Below are positions 55,401 to 63,774 of a DNA stretch of 64,000 bases, piece by piece. Both the position numbers and the translations under genes were made by a program. Below the pieces are notes generated by a model that searched no databases, had not been told where the DNA came from, and saw only the letters and a program-made list of their open reading frames with translations. Source of the stretch: Bacteroidales bacterium (GTDB lineage Bacteria > Bacteroidota > Bacteroidia > Bacteroidales > JAADJA01); the NCBI GenBank assembly GCA_020052415.1, contig JAGVPB010000013.1, forward strand, positions 62,001 to 126,000. Reading direction: 5' to 3'. Positions within the stretch are counted from its first letter, which is position 1; every line of letters begins with the position of its first letter.

Positions 55401-57606
55401 AATATAAAAATCCAGATCCATCCCATGCCCTTTGTCCTGACAATAATGCCTCAAATCCTGAACTTCCACCCTGAAGTAGCTGAGTTCCAATATCTGTCCC
55501 CTGCCAGCCTTGTAAATTGGGATTATTGACAGTGGGATCCAGGTAATGACTCATATCATACCATTCCAAATCAGAAGGAACATGCCAGCCCACAGGGCAT
55601 ATTCCCTGGGTGCCTTCGATTGTTGTGTATTCCATCAATTCATTCCATTGATATAGAGCACCGTAGGTATCGCAGTTACTTGAGTTATTATCATAGCAAT
55701 ATTTCTCAATGATTTCGTTATCACTTTGATTTTGACTTCCGTTTATCAAATTTCCAATATTCAGATTTTCAGCCATCCAGCATTGCTGATCAATTTGAAC
55801 CGTGTTATATAACTGCCCGTCACGGTTGTCAAGCAATGGGTTACCACATGCCCATCCGGTCTCCGGTAAGGTGGTAAAATGCCAAATCGCACCTTCGGTA
55901 GAATCACCATAAGTATCGTAAGCAACAATTTTCCAGTAATATTGAGTGCTAAAATCCAATAATCCCGGATTATAAGAATTAACTGCCACATTGGTTGCAA
56001 GGAGTGGCGGTATCTCGTTTGTTCCAAAATAAACATTATAAGTCAGATCGTCACCTTCGGGATCCGTACAAACCCATGTTAGATTGATATTTGTTTGTAC
56101 CCCTGTTTCGCCATTAGCCGGGACCGGATCAGATGGCATATTTGGAGGTTGATTGGGAACAAAATTACTTTTCAAACAACGAACTGACCGGCCTGAAGCC
56201 CGTGCATAAGTATTTGAATTGAAATTAAAGGAATCAAAATAAATTCCTCTCGCTCCGGTCGAATTAACGGTTGTAGTCCAGTAATTTCCCCATGAACCAT
56301 CATTCGAAATATTTCCGGAACTTTCACTTCGCCAGCCTGAGGCCGGAAGTTTAAGTAGTGAGTTAAAGGCATCTGCCCTGTTATTCCATCCTGTAGTGGC
56401 ATCCTGCCACTCGGTCAGGGAAGGAATTTTCCATCCATCCGGGCAGGGATTATTAACAATTAAGGGTTCCTGCCAGAGATTGTCGTTTTGCGGGCTGCGC
56501 CAATCATAAGGATCATCATCTACAGTGATAAAATCAGCATGTCCGGGGATATCAGAAAAAGAAAGTGTGTTTGTAGTTGCACTGTTACGGAACTGGTGTC
56601 CATCAATCAATCGTCCCCATTGAAATAAATCGCCAAAACTCAGTGCATCATTATATGCGGTTGCCACCTGGGTTGCTCCTAAATTACGGTCGAGCCAGCA
56701 TTTGTTACTAAATTCAACCGTATTATATTCCAAACCGTTGAATATTACTGTCGAGGTACCACAAATAAATAAGGGTAAAATTGTATCCTTTACGGGATAA
56801 GTGCATTTACCGGAATTTGGTTCCCACTTAACAACTTTGTCGTCATTATCTACCTGTGTATCCATATTGAAATCACCAGCAAAATATCCGGTAAGGTTCT
56901 CCTGAAGGAGCCATACTTCATTTTTATCAAGGTTGTTTATCTGACCACTGGCATCTGCATCGGCAGCGATCATACCCCAAATAGTCGGTGATAGTTGCTT
57001 CTGCGAAAGTGAGCCACCCATAGCCTGTTCGGCGGAAAACGCAAAATCATAAGAGTAAACTCCGCCTGATTCGACAAGTGGTATTGCTGAAATAACTGAA
57101 AGATGATTGCGGTGATGTATCCGGGTATAAAATCCGTTGCTGATTTCTGATTCTACGGTTAGCAAACTAATACCATCAATATCTCTGAGATCACCGTTGC
57201 TCATAAGGAAACCCGCTCTGCGTCCTATCAGTTCGAACTTGATTTGATCACCTACAACATATTGTTTTAATATATCCACAAGTACCCAATCAACAACACT
57301 AAATGAAGGAATAGCAATTACGGATTCAGTTCCATTATAGTTCCAGGGATCAACATTATAGGGTTGATCATTGGGTAAATAACCCAGAACATTGAGAAAT
57401 GGTGTCATCTGACCATTGTAATAAGGTCCTTCAAGATAAACTTTGATATTCAACTGAACATTATAAATCCCTGGTGCCGCGACATTTTGCGAGGAAAGAT
57501 TTGTCGGGGAATTTACTTTGTCTGTAAAAGAATTGTAATTAGTGTCCTGTGAATTTACCAAAAGCGCCGGAAGGCACATGAAAAGAAGTAATGTAATTTG
57601 TTTCAT
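52468..57606 (-). CDS. Giant six-module FISUMP surface protein
   Basis: With the ATG at 57606 the protein has 1,712 aa and a signal peptide (MKQITLLLFMCLPALLVNSQ). An N-terminal module (about 30-265) matches the second domain of the cupredoxin fusion at 26742-27797 and has dockerin-like Asp repeats. Six FISUMP modules follow, roughly at 56790-56170, 55830-55250, 55210-54640, 54290-53706, 53670-53083 and 53055-52468. Two FN3-like linkers (LTWVCTDPEGDDLTYNVYFG and its sibling LSWSCTDPENDPLTYDVYFG) precede modules 2 and 4. Modules 2, 3, 5 and 6 form one subfamily (MSHYLDPTVNN, LLQGGSSGF). Module 4 (WCTLTQFIDPTVNC) is close to the FISUMP protein at 3862. No C-terminal sorting tail is seen. Function unknown. 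Confidence 0.88.
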   Translation of the reverse strand: MKQITLLLFMCLPALLVNSQDTNYNSFTDKVNSPTNLSSQNVAAPGIYNVQLNIKVYLEGPYYNGQMTPFLNVLGYLPNDQPYNVDPWNYNGTESVIAIPSFSVVDWVLVDILKQYVVGDQIKFELIGRRAGFLMSNGDLRDIDGISLLTVESEISNGFYTRIHHRNHLSVISAIPLVESGGVYSYDFAFSAEQAMGGSLSQKQLSPTIWGMIAADADASGQINNLDKNEVWLLQENLTGYFAGDFNMDTQVDNDDKVVKWEPNSGKCTYPVKDTILPLFICGTSTVIFNGLEYNTVEFSNKCWLDRNLGATQVATAYNDALSFGDLFQWGRLIDGHQFRNSATTNTLSFSDIPGHADFITVDDDPYDWRSPQNDNLWQEPLIVNNPCPDGWKIPSLTEWQDATTGWNNRADAFNSLLKLPASGWRSESSGNISNDGSWGNYWTTTVNSTGARGIYFDSFNFNSNTYARASGRSVRCLKSNFVPNQPPNMPSDPVPANGETGVQTNINLTWVCTDPEGDDLTYNVYFGTNEIPPLLATNVAVNSYNPGLLDFSTQYYWKIVAYDTYGDSTEGAIWHFTTLPETGWACGNPLLDNRDGQLYNTVQIDQQCWMAENLNIGNLINGSQNQSDNEIIEKYCYDNNSSNCDTYGALYQWNELMEYTTIEGTQGICPVGWHVPSDLEWYDMSHYLDPTVNNPNLQGWQGTDIGTQLLQGGSSGFEALLSGQRAWDGSGFLYLNERSVFFTSTINPYNSLHSWFRNLYAGNPQIYRNGCEKSHGLALRCIKDTLAAPWDCGDPYNDPRDGQLYNTVQIDQQCWMAENMNIGTMISGSQNQSDNGIIEKYCYNDTETSCDIYGGLYQWNELMEYSEIEGSQGICPEGWHVASDLEWYNMSHYLDPTVNNINLQSWQGTDIGTQLLQGGSSGFNALFSGEYWYATGFSYLGERSLFYTSTINPYNTIGSWFRRMDPGNPQIYKNGVNKLAAFGIRCIKDEYGNQPPSSPFTPQPPDGAVNQPINTTLSWSCTDPENDPLTYDVYFGTINPPPIVSSGQTNSDYNPGILTFYTSYFWKIIAHDDHGNFTEGPDWSFITINQPVWGCGDPLIDARDGQAYNTVQIGEQCWMAENLNIGTVILGLNDMSDDGVIEKYCYGNNPTNCDNYGGLYQWNEMMEYNTQQGTQGICPIGWEVPTDSEWCTLTQFIDPTVNCNTSNGWSGTDVGLKMKNTTGWNSGGNGTNVSGFTALPGGYRTHNDNFDNLGYAAYFWSSTESNAELAWRRSLSYNNSSIGRYTYYKDTGFSVRCIKESSPPTWSCGDPLIDTRDSQIYNTVQIDQLCWMAENLDYGTKINGSQNQSNNEISEKYCYDDIESNCEIYGGLYQWNELMNYSNEEMSQGICPEEWHVPSDLEWFNMCNYLDPSVNNINLQNWQGIDIGTQLLEGGSSGFNALLSGQYWFESGYSYLGERSFLYTSTINSYNTTASWFRRLDEGNPQIYKNGVNKLCAFAIRCVKDDIIIQWDCGDPIIDIRDGQSYNTFQVDDQCWMAENLNIGTMIVGSQNQSNNGIIEKYCYDNLSSNCEIFGSLYQWNELMDYNTQQGTQGICPEGWHIPTDLEWFEMSHNIDPSVNNQFLQGWQGTYIGNVLFQENISGFNAILSGQRAWDGSGFLFLPERSVFFTSSLNPSNTNHAWFRILNVGNPQIYKNGGEKTHGLSVRCIKN

Positions 57607-57741
57607 AATTTCTATGGTATTGATACGCTCAAAGGTATAAATAATCTTTAAATGCAAAAAACATTAAGATGAAATTTATTTTGGAAAGTAAAAAAAATCT
57701 GTAACCCGATTAATTCATAAAATTGCTTTGTAAGAAAGAGT

Positions 57742-57903
57742 GGGATTCCTCTCCGCCGGCTGGCGGATCGGAATGACATGAATGTGAGTCTATTGGAATT
57801 GGGGAAGGGAAAGGTGCGGGCAGCTTTACCGCCCGCACCTTTCCCCTACATTCAACACAACCATTCATGTCATTCCGATGGAGTGTAGCGACAGAGGAAT
57901 CTC
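57742..57903. mobile_element. Palindromic MITE-like element (162 bp)
   Basis: Nested perfect inverted repeats: GATTCCTCT/AGAGGAATC at the ends, ATCGGAATGACATGAATG (57767-57784) with its complement at 57862-57879, and GGGAAAGGTGCGGGC (57807-57821) with its complement at 57831-57845, loop AGCTTTACC. No coding capacity. It has the structure of a small non-autonomous element or a long RNA hairpin. It lies in the 530-bp gap upstream of the FISUMP gene (57607-58137). Confidence 0.75.
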
Positions 57904-57920
57904 ATTTACAATAAAATATA

Positions 57921-57964
57921 CTGCAACTTAGTGAAAATGCGAAGCACTTTTCGCTTAGTTGCAG
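57921..57964. repeat. Second hairpin next to the MITE
   Basis: CTGCAACTTAGTGAAAA and TTTTCGCTTAGTTGCAG form an imperfect stem of about 17 bp. The rest of the gap to 58138 shows no gene. Confidence 0.5.
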
Positions 57965-58137
57965 TTATGCCGATAGGAACAATCATTAGAAATTTGCATA
58001 CCTGTTCCGTAGCGGTATAAACTAACTCAGGGAATTTGTTTTTGAATTATCCAGGGTAAAACTCTGATGATTTAATCCATAAATTCTTCTTTTCCGGTTA
58101 ATTCACAACCTGGGGTTTGCTTTGCGTCTCAGAATGG

Positions 58138-59115
58138 TCAATCAAACGGCAAATAAACCTTATCAATCATTTCCCGGTATTCGGCTATGCATTTGCTGAA
58201 ACAAGTGATACCGCCACCGCTTTTAAAGGCAAGTTCAGTCCCGGTTTTTTCAATGAAACGGATCATGACAGCAGAATCCAGGTTATGCCCGTCGAAAAAT
58301 CCAAATATGCCTGTGTAAAATCCCCGGTCATAGTTCTCGGTTTCTTTGATTATTTCAACGGTCTTGTTCTTGGGAGCGCCCGTCACCGAACCGGCCGGAA
58401 GCAAAGTGACCAGGATACTGCCAATGTTTTCCTTCCAGTCGGGTGGCAGATCACCCGATATTTTTGAGCTTGTCTGCAGTAATTCCTTGTCATGGGTTTT
58501 AATTTTATCAATGTAACGGAAAGTTTCAACCCTTACATTTTTCGATACCATACTCAGGTCGTTCCTGATCAGGTCAACAATGGTATTATGCTCCGCTTTT
58601 TCTTTCGGATCGTTCAATAACCTCATTCGTGCCTCCGTTAATCCTGCGTCAATTGTTCCTTTCATAGGAAATGACGAAATTGTATTGCAGTTAATATTGA
58701 CAAAAATTTCCGGGGAAAATACGACGAACCTGTCCTTGTAAAGTAATTTATACTTTGATTGTCCGGCAGTAAAAATTTCCTGCAGGGTCAGGTTGGTATG
58801 GATTCGGGTTGGAAAGGTCAGGTTGAGTAAATAGGTGTTACCCAATCTGATTTGTTCCTGAATCTTTTTGAAGGCGTTTTGATATTGGATAAAAGAAACA
58901 GGTTGCCTGTCAAATTCAATTTTTCGGGGAAAATGATTTTTATTAAATGTATGATTGCTAAACCTGCCGATTTCAAAAAAAATTAAATCGCTGGCTGCAC
59001 CGGAGGAAGTATATACCTCTGATTCTCTCCTGTCGAAGCTGAATAAAAACAAAAAGGGAATTTGGTTCTTCCCGTATTCATTCATCTGTTTTATAATATC
59101 TTTGACAGCGTTCAT
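58138..59115 (-). CDS. pabB: Aminodeoxychorismate synthase component I (PabB-like)
   Basis: This chorismate-binding enzyme adds ammonia to chorismate to give aminodeoxychorismate for folate synthesis. The 325 aa protein is the short form, containing mainly the chorismate-binding domain: IPTRIHTNLTLQ-like middle (TFPTRIHTNLTLQEIF), SSFPMKGTIDAGLTEARMRL, DLIRNDLSMVSKNVRVETFR, VTLLPAGSVTGAPKNKTVEI and RGFYTGIFGFFDGHN. It is divergent from pabA with a 38-bp gap. Anthranilate synthase is unlikely given the length and the PabC-like neighbour. Confidence 0.88.
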   Translation of the reverse strand: MNAVKDIIKQMNEYGKNQIPFLFLFSFDRRESEVYTSSGAASDLIFFEIGRFSNHTFNKNHFPRKIEFDRQPVSFIQYQNAFKKIQEQIRLGNTYLLNLTFPTRIHTNLTLQEIFTAGQSKYKLLYKDRFVVFSPEIFVNINCNTISSFPMKGTIDAGLTEARMRLLNDPKEKAEHNTIVDLIRNDLSMVSKNVRVETFRYIDKIKTHDKELLQTSSKISGDLPPDWKENIGSILVTLLPAGSVTGAPKNKTVEIIKETENYDRGFYTGIFGFFDGHNLDSAVMIRFIEKTGTELAFKSGGGITCFSKCIAEYREMIDKVYLPFD

Positions 59116-59153
59116 TTTATATAAGAAACGGTAAAATTATTCATTCCGGGCAA

Positions 59154-59729
59154 ATGAAAGTTCTGATCATAGACAATTACGACTCCTTCACCTATAATCT
59201 TGCCCAAATCACAGAGCAGTGCGACATTTTTGATTATAAAATTGTTAAGCCGGACAGACTGGATTTGAAGCAGGCTGATGAATTCCAAAAGGTTTTAATT
59301 TCTCCCGGTCCTGGTCTGCCTCGGGATTATCCGAATCTTTTCCGGTTTCTTGAGTTATATTCTTCAACTAAAAGCATTCTTGGCGTTTGCCTCGGCCATC
59401 AGGCCATTGCTGAGTTTTTCGGTTCAGGATTGGTTAACCTGAATAAAGTTTATCATGGCGTTTCAAAAAAAGTAAAAATTTTAAGCAGAGAGGATTACCT
59501 CTTCAAAAATATACCAGATGGTTTCGAAGGTGGATTGTACCATTCATGGGCGGTATCGGAGGAACAATTCCCGAATGATCTGACCATCACCAGTAAAGCA
59601 CATGATGGAACCATTATGTCAATTTCGCATAAGCGGTTTGATGTTAAGGGAATACAATTTCACCCAGAATCAATAATGACTAAATTTGGAAAACAAATAA
59701 TCCGGAATTGGATTGAACACAGAAACTGA
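59154..59729 (+). CDS. pabA: Aminodeoxychorismate/anthranilate synthase component II (glutamine amidotransferase)
   Basis: This class I glutamine amidotransferase releases ammonia for PabB. The 191 aa protein has IIDNYDSFTYNLAQI, the Cys nucleophile in GVCLGHQAIAEFFG, and the His-Glu pair in KGIQFHPESIMT. It pairs with the divergent pabB gene. PabA-type proteins can also serve anthranilate synthase, and the context favours folate. Confidence 0.92.
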   Translation: MKVLIIDNYDSFTYNLAQITEQCDIFDYKIVKPDRLDLKQADEFQKVLISPGPGLPRDYPNLFRFLELYSSTKSILGVCLGHQAIAEFFGSGLVNLNKVYHGVSKKVKILSREDYLFKNIPDGFEGGLYHSWAVSEEQFPNDLTITSKAHDGTIMSISHKRFDVKGIQFHPESIMTKFGKQIIRNWIEHRN

Positions 59730-59751
59730 GCGGGATAATTTATCTTTCAAA

Positions 59752-60072
59752 TCAGGAAGATTTTTTCAGATATCTTTTCAGGTTCATTTTCATAAACGTC
59801 TTCTTAACGAAGTCAATAAAAAATCCCAGTTCTCCTAATAAAATGGCGTATAACATAAGGATCAGGAAATAGCCGGGCAAAACAGCCAGAATATATACAC
59901 TCGTTTTAATCCAGGCTTCTGTATGTTCACCAATATTGAAAAGATAAAATACCGGTTCTTTTATGAACAAAGTGGTAGTTCCCGAAATGGCAAAAATGAA
60001 GATAATCAGCCAAAGCCTGTAAATACTCTTTATTCCCCATTTTTCGCGCAGATAATTTATTACACGTTTCAT
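59752..60072 (-). CDS. DUF6787-like small membrane protein
   Basis: This 106 aa protein (start 60072) has two transmembrane helices (about 18-38, IYRLWLIIFIFAISGTTTLF, and 62-86, KTSVYILAVLPGYFLILMLY) and a C-terminal GELGFFIDFVKKTFMK that matches the DUF6787 pattern GQFRFFWEFEKRMF. Role unknown. The upstream extension to 60087 adds MIILT and is not preferred. It precedes the lipoprotein gene at 60143 on the same strand. Confidence 0.68.
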   Translation of the reverse strand: MKRVINYLREKWGIKSIYRLWLIIFIFAISGTTTLFIKEPVFYLFNIGEHTEAWIKTSVYILAVLPGYFLILMLYAILLGELGFFIDFVKKTFMKMNLKRYLKKSS

Positions 60073-60142
60073 AGTAAGAATAATCAACGCAAAAATAATG
60101 GGATTGTTTATCCGGCAATTATGATATTCCCTGTAAAGTCAC

Positions 60143-60661
60143 TCAGTCTTTTATAATTACCCCGGCGGCATCAAACATAAAGGTGGTTTCAGGTTCAGTA
60201 ATGGCATCAATTTCTTCCTGTGATTTACCGGCATCTTCTGCATAATGTTTTCGCAACTCTACGGATACATACTCTTTTCGGGCAAATCCTTCAACGGTCG
60301 CAGTCTTTCCTTTTGAATCGAGCGGAATGAAGAATGCATAATCCTTAAAAGTAACTTTAATCACCTGGCCGTTTCCAATATCAAGATCCATCCAGCAGCC
60401 GGATTTTTGACAATTCGAAATAATCTTCGAGGTCATGGTCACCCAAACCGAATCTTTATCTTTCAGCATCTCCATAAGCTGTTCTCCGCTAATTGCATTT
60501 TCACCCGCTATCTTTTCCCCGAAACGACCGGGTTCTTCAGCGCTTGTTTTAGCTTTTTGCTTCTGCCCGACCGGGGAATTACATGAAATAAGTAAGCCGG
60601 AAATCAATAAGATTATCAGAGTCACTGAAAAAACAGGATTGAGTAAAACAAGTCTATGCAT
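60143..60661 (-). CDS. DUF4920 lipoprotein
   Basis: This 172 aa protein has a signal with lipobox GLLISC and a DUF4920 domain (about 55-172): the paired Cys in SNCQKSGCWMDLDIGNGQVI, VTFKDYAFFIPLDSKGKTAT, RKHYAEDAGKSQEEIDAITE and MFDAAGVIIKD. The GCWM motif could bind a metal or haem, but the family's role is unknown to me. It lies in a minus-strand run with the cytochrome c gene. Confidence 0.84.
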   Translation of the reverse strand: MHRLVLLNPVFSVTLIILLISGLLISCNSPVGQKQKAKTSAEEPGRFGEKIAGENAISGEQLMEMLKDKDSVWVTMTSKIISNCQKSGCWMDLDIGNGQVIKVTFKDYAFFIPLDSKGKTATVEGFARKEYVSVELRKHYAEDAGKSQEEIDAITEPETTFMFDAAGVIIKD

Positions 60662-60683
60662 AATATAAGTAATTTAATAAAAA

Positions 60684-60745
60684 AGCCAATGGCCAAAAGC
60701 CAACAGCCAAAAGCCAAGAGCTAAAAGCCAACAGCTAATGGCCTT
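60684..60745. repeat. Short-word repeat (AAAAGCCAACAGCC)
   Basis: AAAGCCAATGGCCAAAAGCC and two further variants follow. A short repeat stretch between the DUF4920 and cytochrome genes. No gene seen. Confidence 0.6.
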
Positions 60746-60750
60746 AATCT

Positions 60751-61242
60751 TTAAAGTTTAATCGGATTTATTTCAATGTCTTCAGCATCTTCCATCTTCA
60801 ATAATTTATCGTCGGTATAACCGTTGAACGTCTTTAAAACGTAATTAATCACAGCAACGGCCTGCTCTTTGGTCTGAACCTGCGGAGTCATCGGAGCCTT
60901 ATAGGTTACACCATTGACCACCATTTCCAGGTTTGAACCATTTAAAGTTTGTGCAATGCCTCTTTTCGGATCTGCCAGCAGGTAATCGGAACCCGCCAAC
61001 GGAGGAAAAGCGCCGGGTACGCCTTTAGCATCAATCTGATGGCAAACAATACATTTTTCCTTATAGATTTTTTCGCCAAGCTGCAACTGAGCTGTCAGGG
61101 CAGCGTTATCACCGGTTTTAACTTCTTCCTTCGGTGTATTTTCATTTGCAGAACTGCTTTCCTTTGTACCACCGCCTCCGCAGGAAGATAATAAAATAGC
61201 CGAACTAACTGTAATCACTGATAAAAATGTAAACCTTTTCAT
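60751..61242 (-). CDS. Cytochrome c class I lipoprotein
   Basis: The 163 aa protein has a lipobox LLSSC and a single haem-binding site, CIVCHQIDAKG (CXXCH), with GAFPPLAGSDYL and a distal Met in TYKAPMTPQVQTK. This is a small electron-transfer protein attached to a membrane. It may serve an oxidase or reductase not in this window. Confidence 0.92.
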   Translation of the reverse strand: MKRFTFLSVITVSSAILLSSCGGGGTKESSSANENTPKEEVKTGDNAALTAQLQLGEKIYKEKCIVCHQIDAKGVPGAFPPLAGSDYLLADPKRGIAQTLNGSNLEMVVNGVTYKAPMTPQVQTKEQAVAVINYVLKTFNGYTDDKLLKMEDAEDIEINPIKL

Positions 61243-61449
61243 TTTATTATATTTTTAATTGAATTAAAATTTGTGCAAAATTAGAGTTATTTTATGATGC
61301 CGGCTTTCCGAATGGAATGTTTTTTTATAATGTCACATCCACATTATGAATTTATTTTATCCGAAAATTAAACCTCCAATCATACTTTTATTAAATTTGT
61401 GAACTGCCTTAAATCGTAAGGTTGAAAAGAACTTGTGAAGTCAATAAAA

Positions 61450-61765
61450 CTGGATACTGGATACTGGTTTCTGGTTTCTGGTTTCTGGTTTCTGGATACT
61501 GGTTTCTGGTTACTGGTTACTGGTTACTGGTTACTGGTTACTGGATACTGGTTACCGGTTACTGGTTGACGGTTGACGGTTGATAAATAAAAAATGAATA
61601 AAATAAGTTACTAAAATATTGAGATATGGCAAGGCTTGAGGCCTTCTGGTATTTGTTAATGGGTTATTGGTAATTGATCACATGCAAACCAGTAACGAGC
61701 GACAAGCGACCAGTAACGAGCGACAAGCGACCAGTAACAAGCGACAAGTAACAAGCAACAATTAA
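61450..61765. repeat. Short-word tandem array in both orientations
   Basis: At 61450-61580 there are about fifteen copies of GGATACT, GGTTTCT and GGTTACT words. At 61688-61765 there is the inverse set (CCAGTAACGAGCGACAAGCG and variants). In the 549-bp gap (61243-61791) only this and a long AT-rich stretch are present. No ORF or RNA seen. Confidence 0.75.
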
Positions 61766-61791
61766 ATCTAACAATAACAAAAATTAATATT

Positions 61792-62139
61792 ATGTCAATT
61801 TACAGAGATGACCTCGACCACATTATTGGAAATACCACAGTTGATGTTTTCATTACAGTAAAAGCCGGTGACGACCAGCACCTTGCCGGATTCCAGCTTC
61901 ACACTCCGGATGGTACTTATCATAAAGGCCCGTTTAAGGATTTTAATATTGGAAAAGGGTCGTACCTTAAAGGTAAAGATTCGAAATTAACAGCCACGAT
62001 CACTGATACCAATCCACACACCAACCATACCTCCATTACGATCAGCCTGGCTAATTCACAAACTGTTAAATCTTATTCGGGATCCTCGGATTTCGACAAC
62101 GGGACCGTGATTTACCTGATCACTATCAAACACATCTAA
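61792..62139 (+). CDS. Small protein of unknown function (115 aa)
   Basis: The protein has no signal peptide or membrane segment and a beta-rich look (GNTTVDVFITVKAGDDQHLA, GFQLHTPDGTYHKGPFKDFN, KLTATITDTNPHTNHTSITI). I do not recognise the family. It ends 2 bp before the next gene, so the two are likely translated together. Confidence 0.6.
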   Translation: MSIYRDDLDHIIGNTTVDVFITVKAGDDQHLAGFQLHTPDGTYHKGPFKDFNIGKGSYLKGKDSKLTATITDTNPHTNHTSITISLANSQTVKSYSGSSDFDNGTVIYLITIKHI

Positions 62140-62141
62140 GC

Positions 62142-63446
62142 ATGGCAAAATTTCAACTCCTGTTAGTCATTTTACTCACAACGCTTTTCGTTTCAGGTCA
62201 GGAAACCACAATAAAAGAAGAACTCATTGAATTGGGAATCCCATCCTACCCCGCAATAACACTGATGGGAATTCTGCCGCAGGAAATAACCCGGCCGAAA
62301 TCACTCAACCAACTGGAAGCTACACTGATCAACTCCTTCGTTCAGGAGGGCAACTTTTCCATTCCGAGGAATTTTGCATTGGAGGTGATGCCTTACTGGC
62401 TGAAATCGCATCCATTCAAAGAATTCAGCTATGAAGGCTTTTCTAAAAACGAATTTGCGCCATTGGAAAACTTCGCACTCTCGCTCGGTACTGTAAATGA
62501 AAGTTTTGGTGACAGTGTTTTTAATACAAAAGTCGGCTTTGGAGCGCGAACACTGATACTTTCGGGGAAAGTGGAAAAAGAAAAACTGGATTCGATTGAT
62601 AAGCTTGTGAAGCAATTCCATTTTCTTTCTTATTCAAATACAACACTAATTGCCGTACTTTTTACTGTGCAGGATGAAAACTTTGAAACATACAATGATT
62701 TTTTCAGCAAAATTGAATTGGAAATGCGAAATAGCATGGCTGGCCAGGAACCGGCAATTGTCGAAGATGAAATATCGAAAGCAAAAGAATTCTTTAAGGA
62801 ATTTATTCCTGAGGATGAATGGAATACTCAGGTGACTGATGCGCGTCCGACAATTACTCTTGCCGGGGATATGCTGACTCAATTGGACAAAAAAATGAAC
62901 GATAAGGAATTTACCGAACTGGCAGCCCGGATTCAGAAGGTTCAGGCACGAAAAACCGGTATTTTCTGGGAGGTTGCAGCGTCCACTTATCTTGATTTTC
63001 CAAACGGAAATATGAATTTTTCTACCATACCAAAATTCGGGATTTGGTCAACTGCTTCATATACTTTATCCGGGTCAGATTTTGGGGCTATGGCAACAAT
63101 AAGATATATCAGGGACTTCGGGACAGAAACAAATACAAGCAATCTGGATTACGGCGGAGGCCTTTTTTATCAAACTCACAAAATAACCTTTGCTGCCGAA
63201 TTTCTTCAGCGTTACCAAACAACTACCATTGAACGTACAACCGACGAAGACGGCTACGAGCTCCATACAACGAAATCGCGTTATGAATACCGGTCAACTT
63301 TAAATGTCAGCTATAGGCTATCACATAGCATTGTGGTTGCATATACCTTTGGAAAAACATTTGGTGTGACTGACAATCGAAGCACAAATATTGTCAACCA
63401 GTTATCACTGAATTTCGGATTGGGAATGGTGCCTTTGAAACTGTAA
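62142..63446 (+). CDS. Probable outer-membrane protein of unknown function (434 aa)
   Basis: A signal peptide (1-20, FVSGQ) is followed by a helical or mixed part to about 270 and a C-terminal beta-barrel-like part of about 160 aa, with strands such as FWEVAASTYLDFPN, SNLDYGGGLFYQTHKITFAA, STLNVSYRLSHSIVVAYTFG and the end LSLNFGLGMVPLKL. It is a possible outer-membrane or surface protein. Family unknown. It is 2 bp downstream of the 115 aa gene. Confidence 0.6.
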   Translation: MAKFQLLLVILLTTLFVSGQETTIKEELIELGIPSYPAITLMGILPQEITRPKSLNQLEATLINSFVQEGNFSIPRNFALEVMPYWLKSHPFKEFSYEGFSKNEFAPLENFALSLGTVNESFGDSVFNTKVGFGARTLILSGKVEKEKLDSIDKLVKQFHFLSYSNTTLIAVLFTVQDENFETYNDFFSKIELEMRNSMAGQEPAIVEDEISKAKEFFKEFIPEDEWNTQVTDARPTITLAGDMLTQLDKKMNDKEFTELAARIQKVQARKTGIFWEVAASTYLDFPNGNMNFSTIPKFGIWSTASYTLSGSDFGAMATIRYIRDFGTETNTSNLDYGGGLFYQTHKITFAAEFLQRYQTTTIERTTDEDGYELHTTKSRYEYRSTLNVSYRLSHSIVVAYTFGKTFGVTDNRSTNIVNQLSLNFGLGMVPLKL

Positions 63447-63455
63447 TGGCAGTAA

Positions 63456-63760
63456 AATGATTTGGGTGAGGAATGAGGGAATGAGGGAATATTGGAATGA
63501 TGGATTGGTGGAATAATGGAATATTGGAATGAGGGAATGAGGGAATGATGGAATGGATGATTGTTCTGAGTTTTGTGTTCTGAGTTCCGTGCTGGTTACT
63601 GGTTGCTGGTTGCCAGTCTGACCCAACCAATTTAACCAATTCCGTCCACGAATTACACGAATTTCACGAATCCTCTGATTCAACCAATTCCGTCCACGAA
63701 TTACACGAATTTCACGAATCCTCTGATTCAACCGATTCAACCGATTCAACCGTTTTAACA
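63456..63760. repeat. Tandem-word repeats before ispG, including a 48-bp unit twice
   Basis: GAATGAGG, ATTGGAATG and ATGATGG words are repeated at 63466-63560. Then AACCAATTCCGTCCACGAAT and the rest of a 48-bp unit occurs twice (63634-63681 and 63682-63729), followed by CCGATTCAA repeats. The opposite-strand frame reading RLNRLNQRIREIRVIRG is a product of the repeat and not a gene. Confidence 0.8.
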
Positions 63761-63774
63761 ATTCCCTTATTCAC

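Noticed and set aside
63394-63761. Minus-strand frames reading RLNRLNQRIREIRVIRG and similar
   Set aside because: They are produced by the tandem word repeats before ispG and have no independent support.
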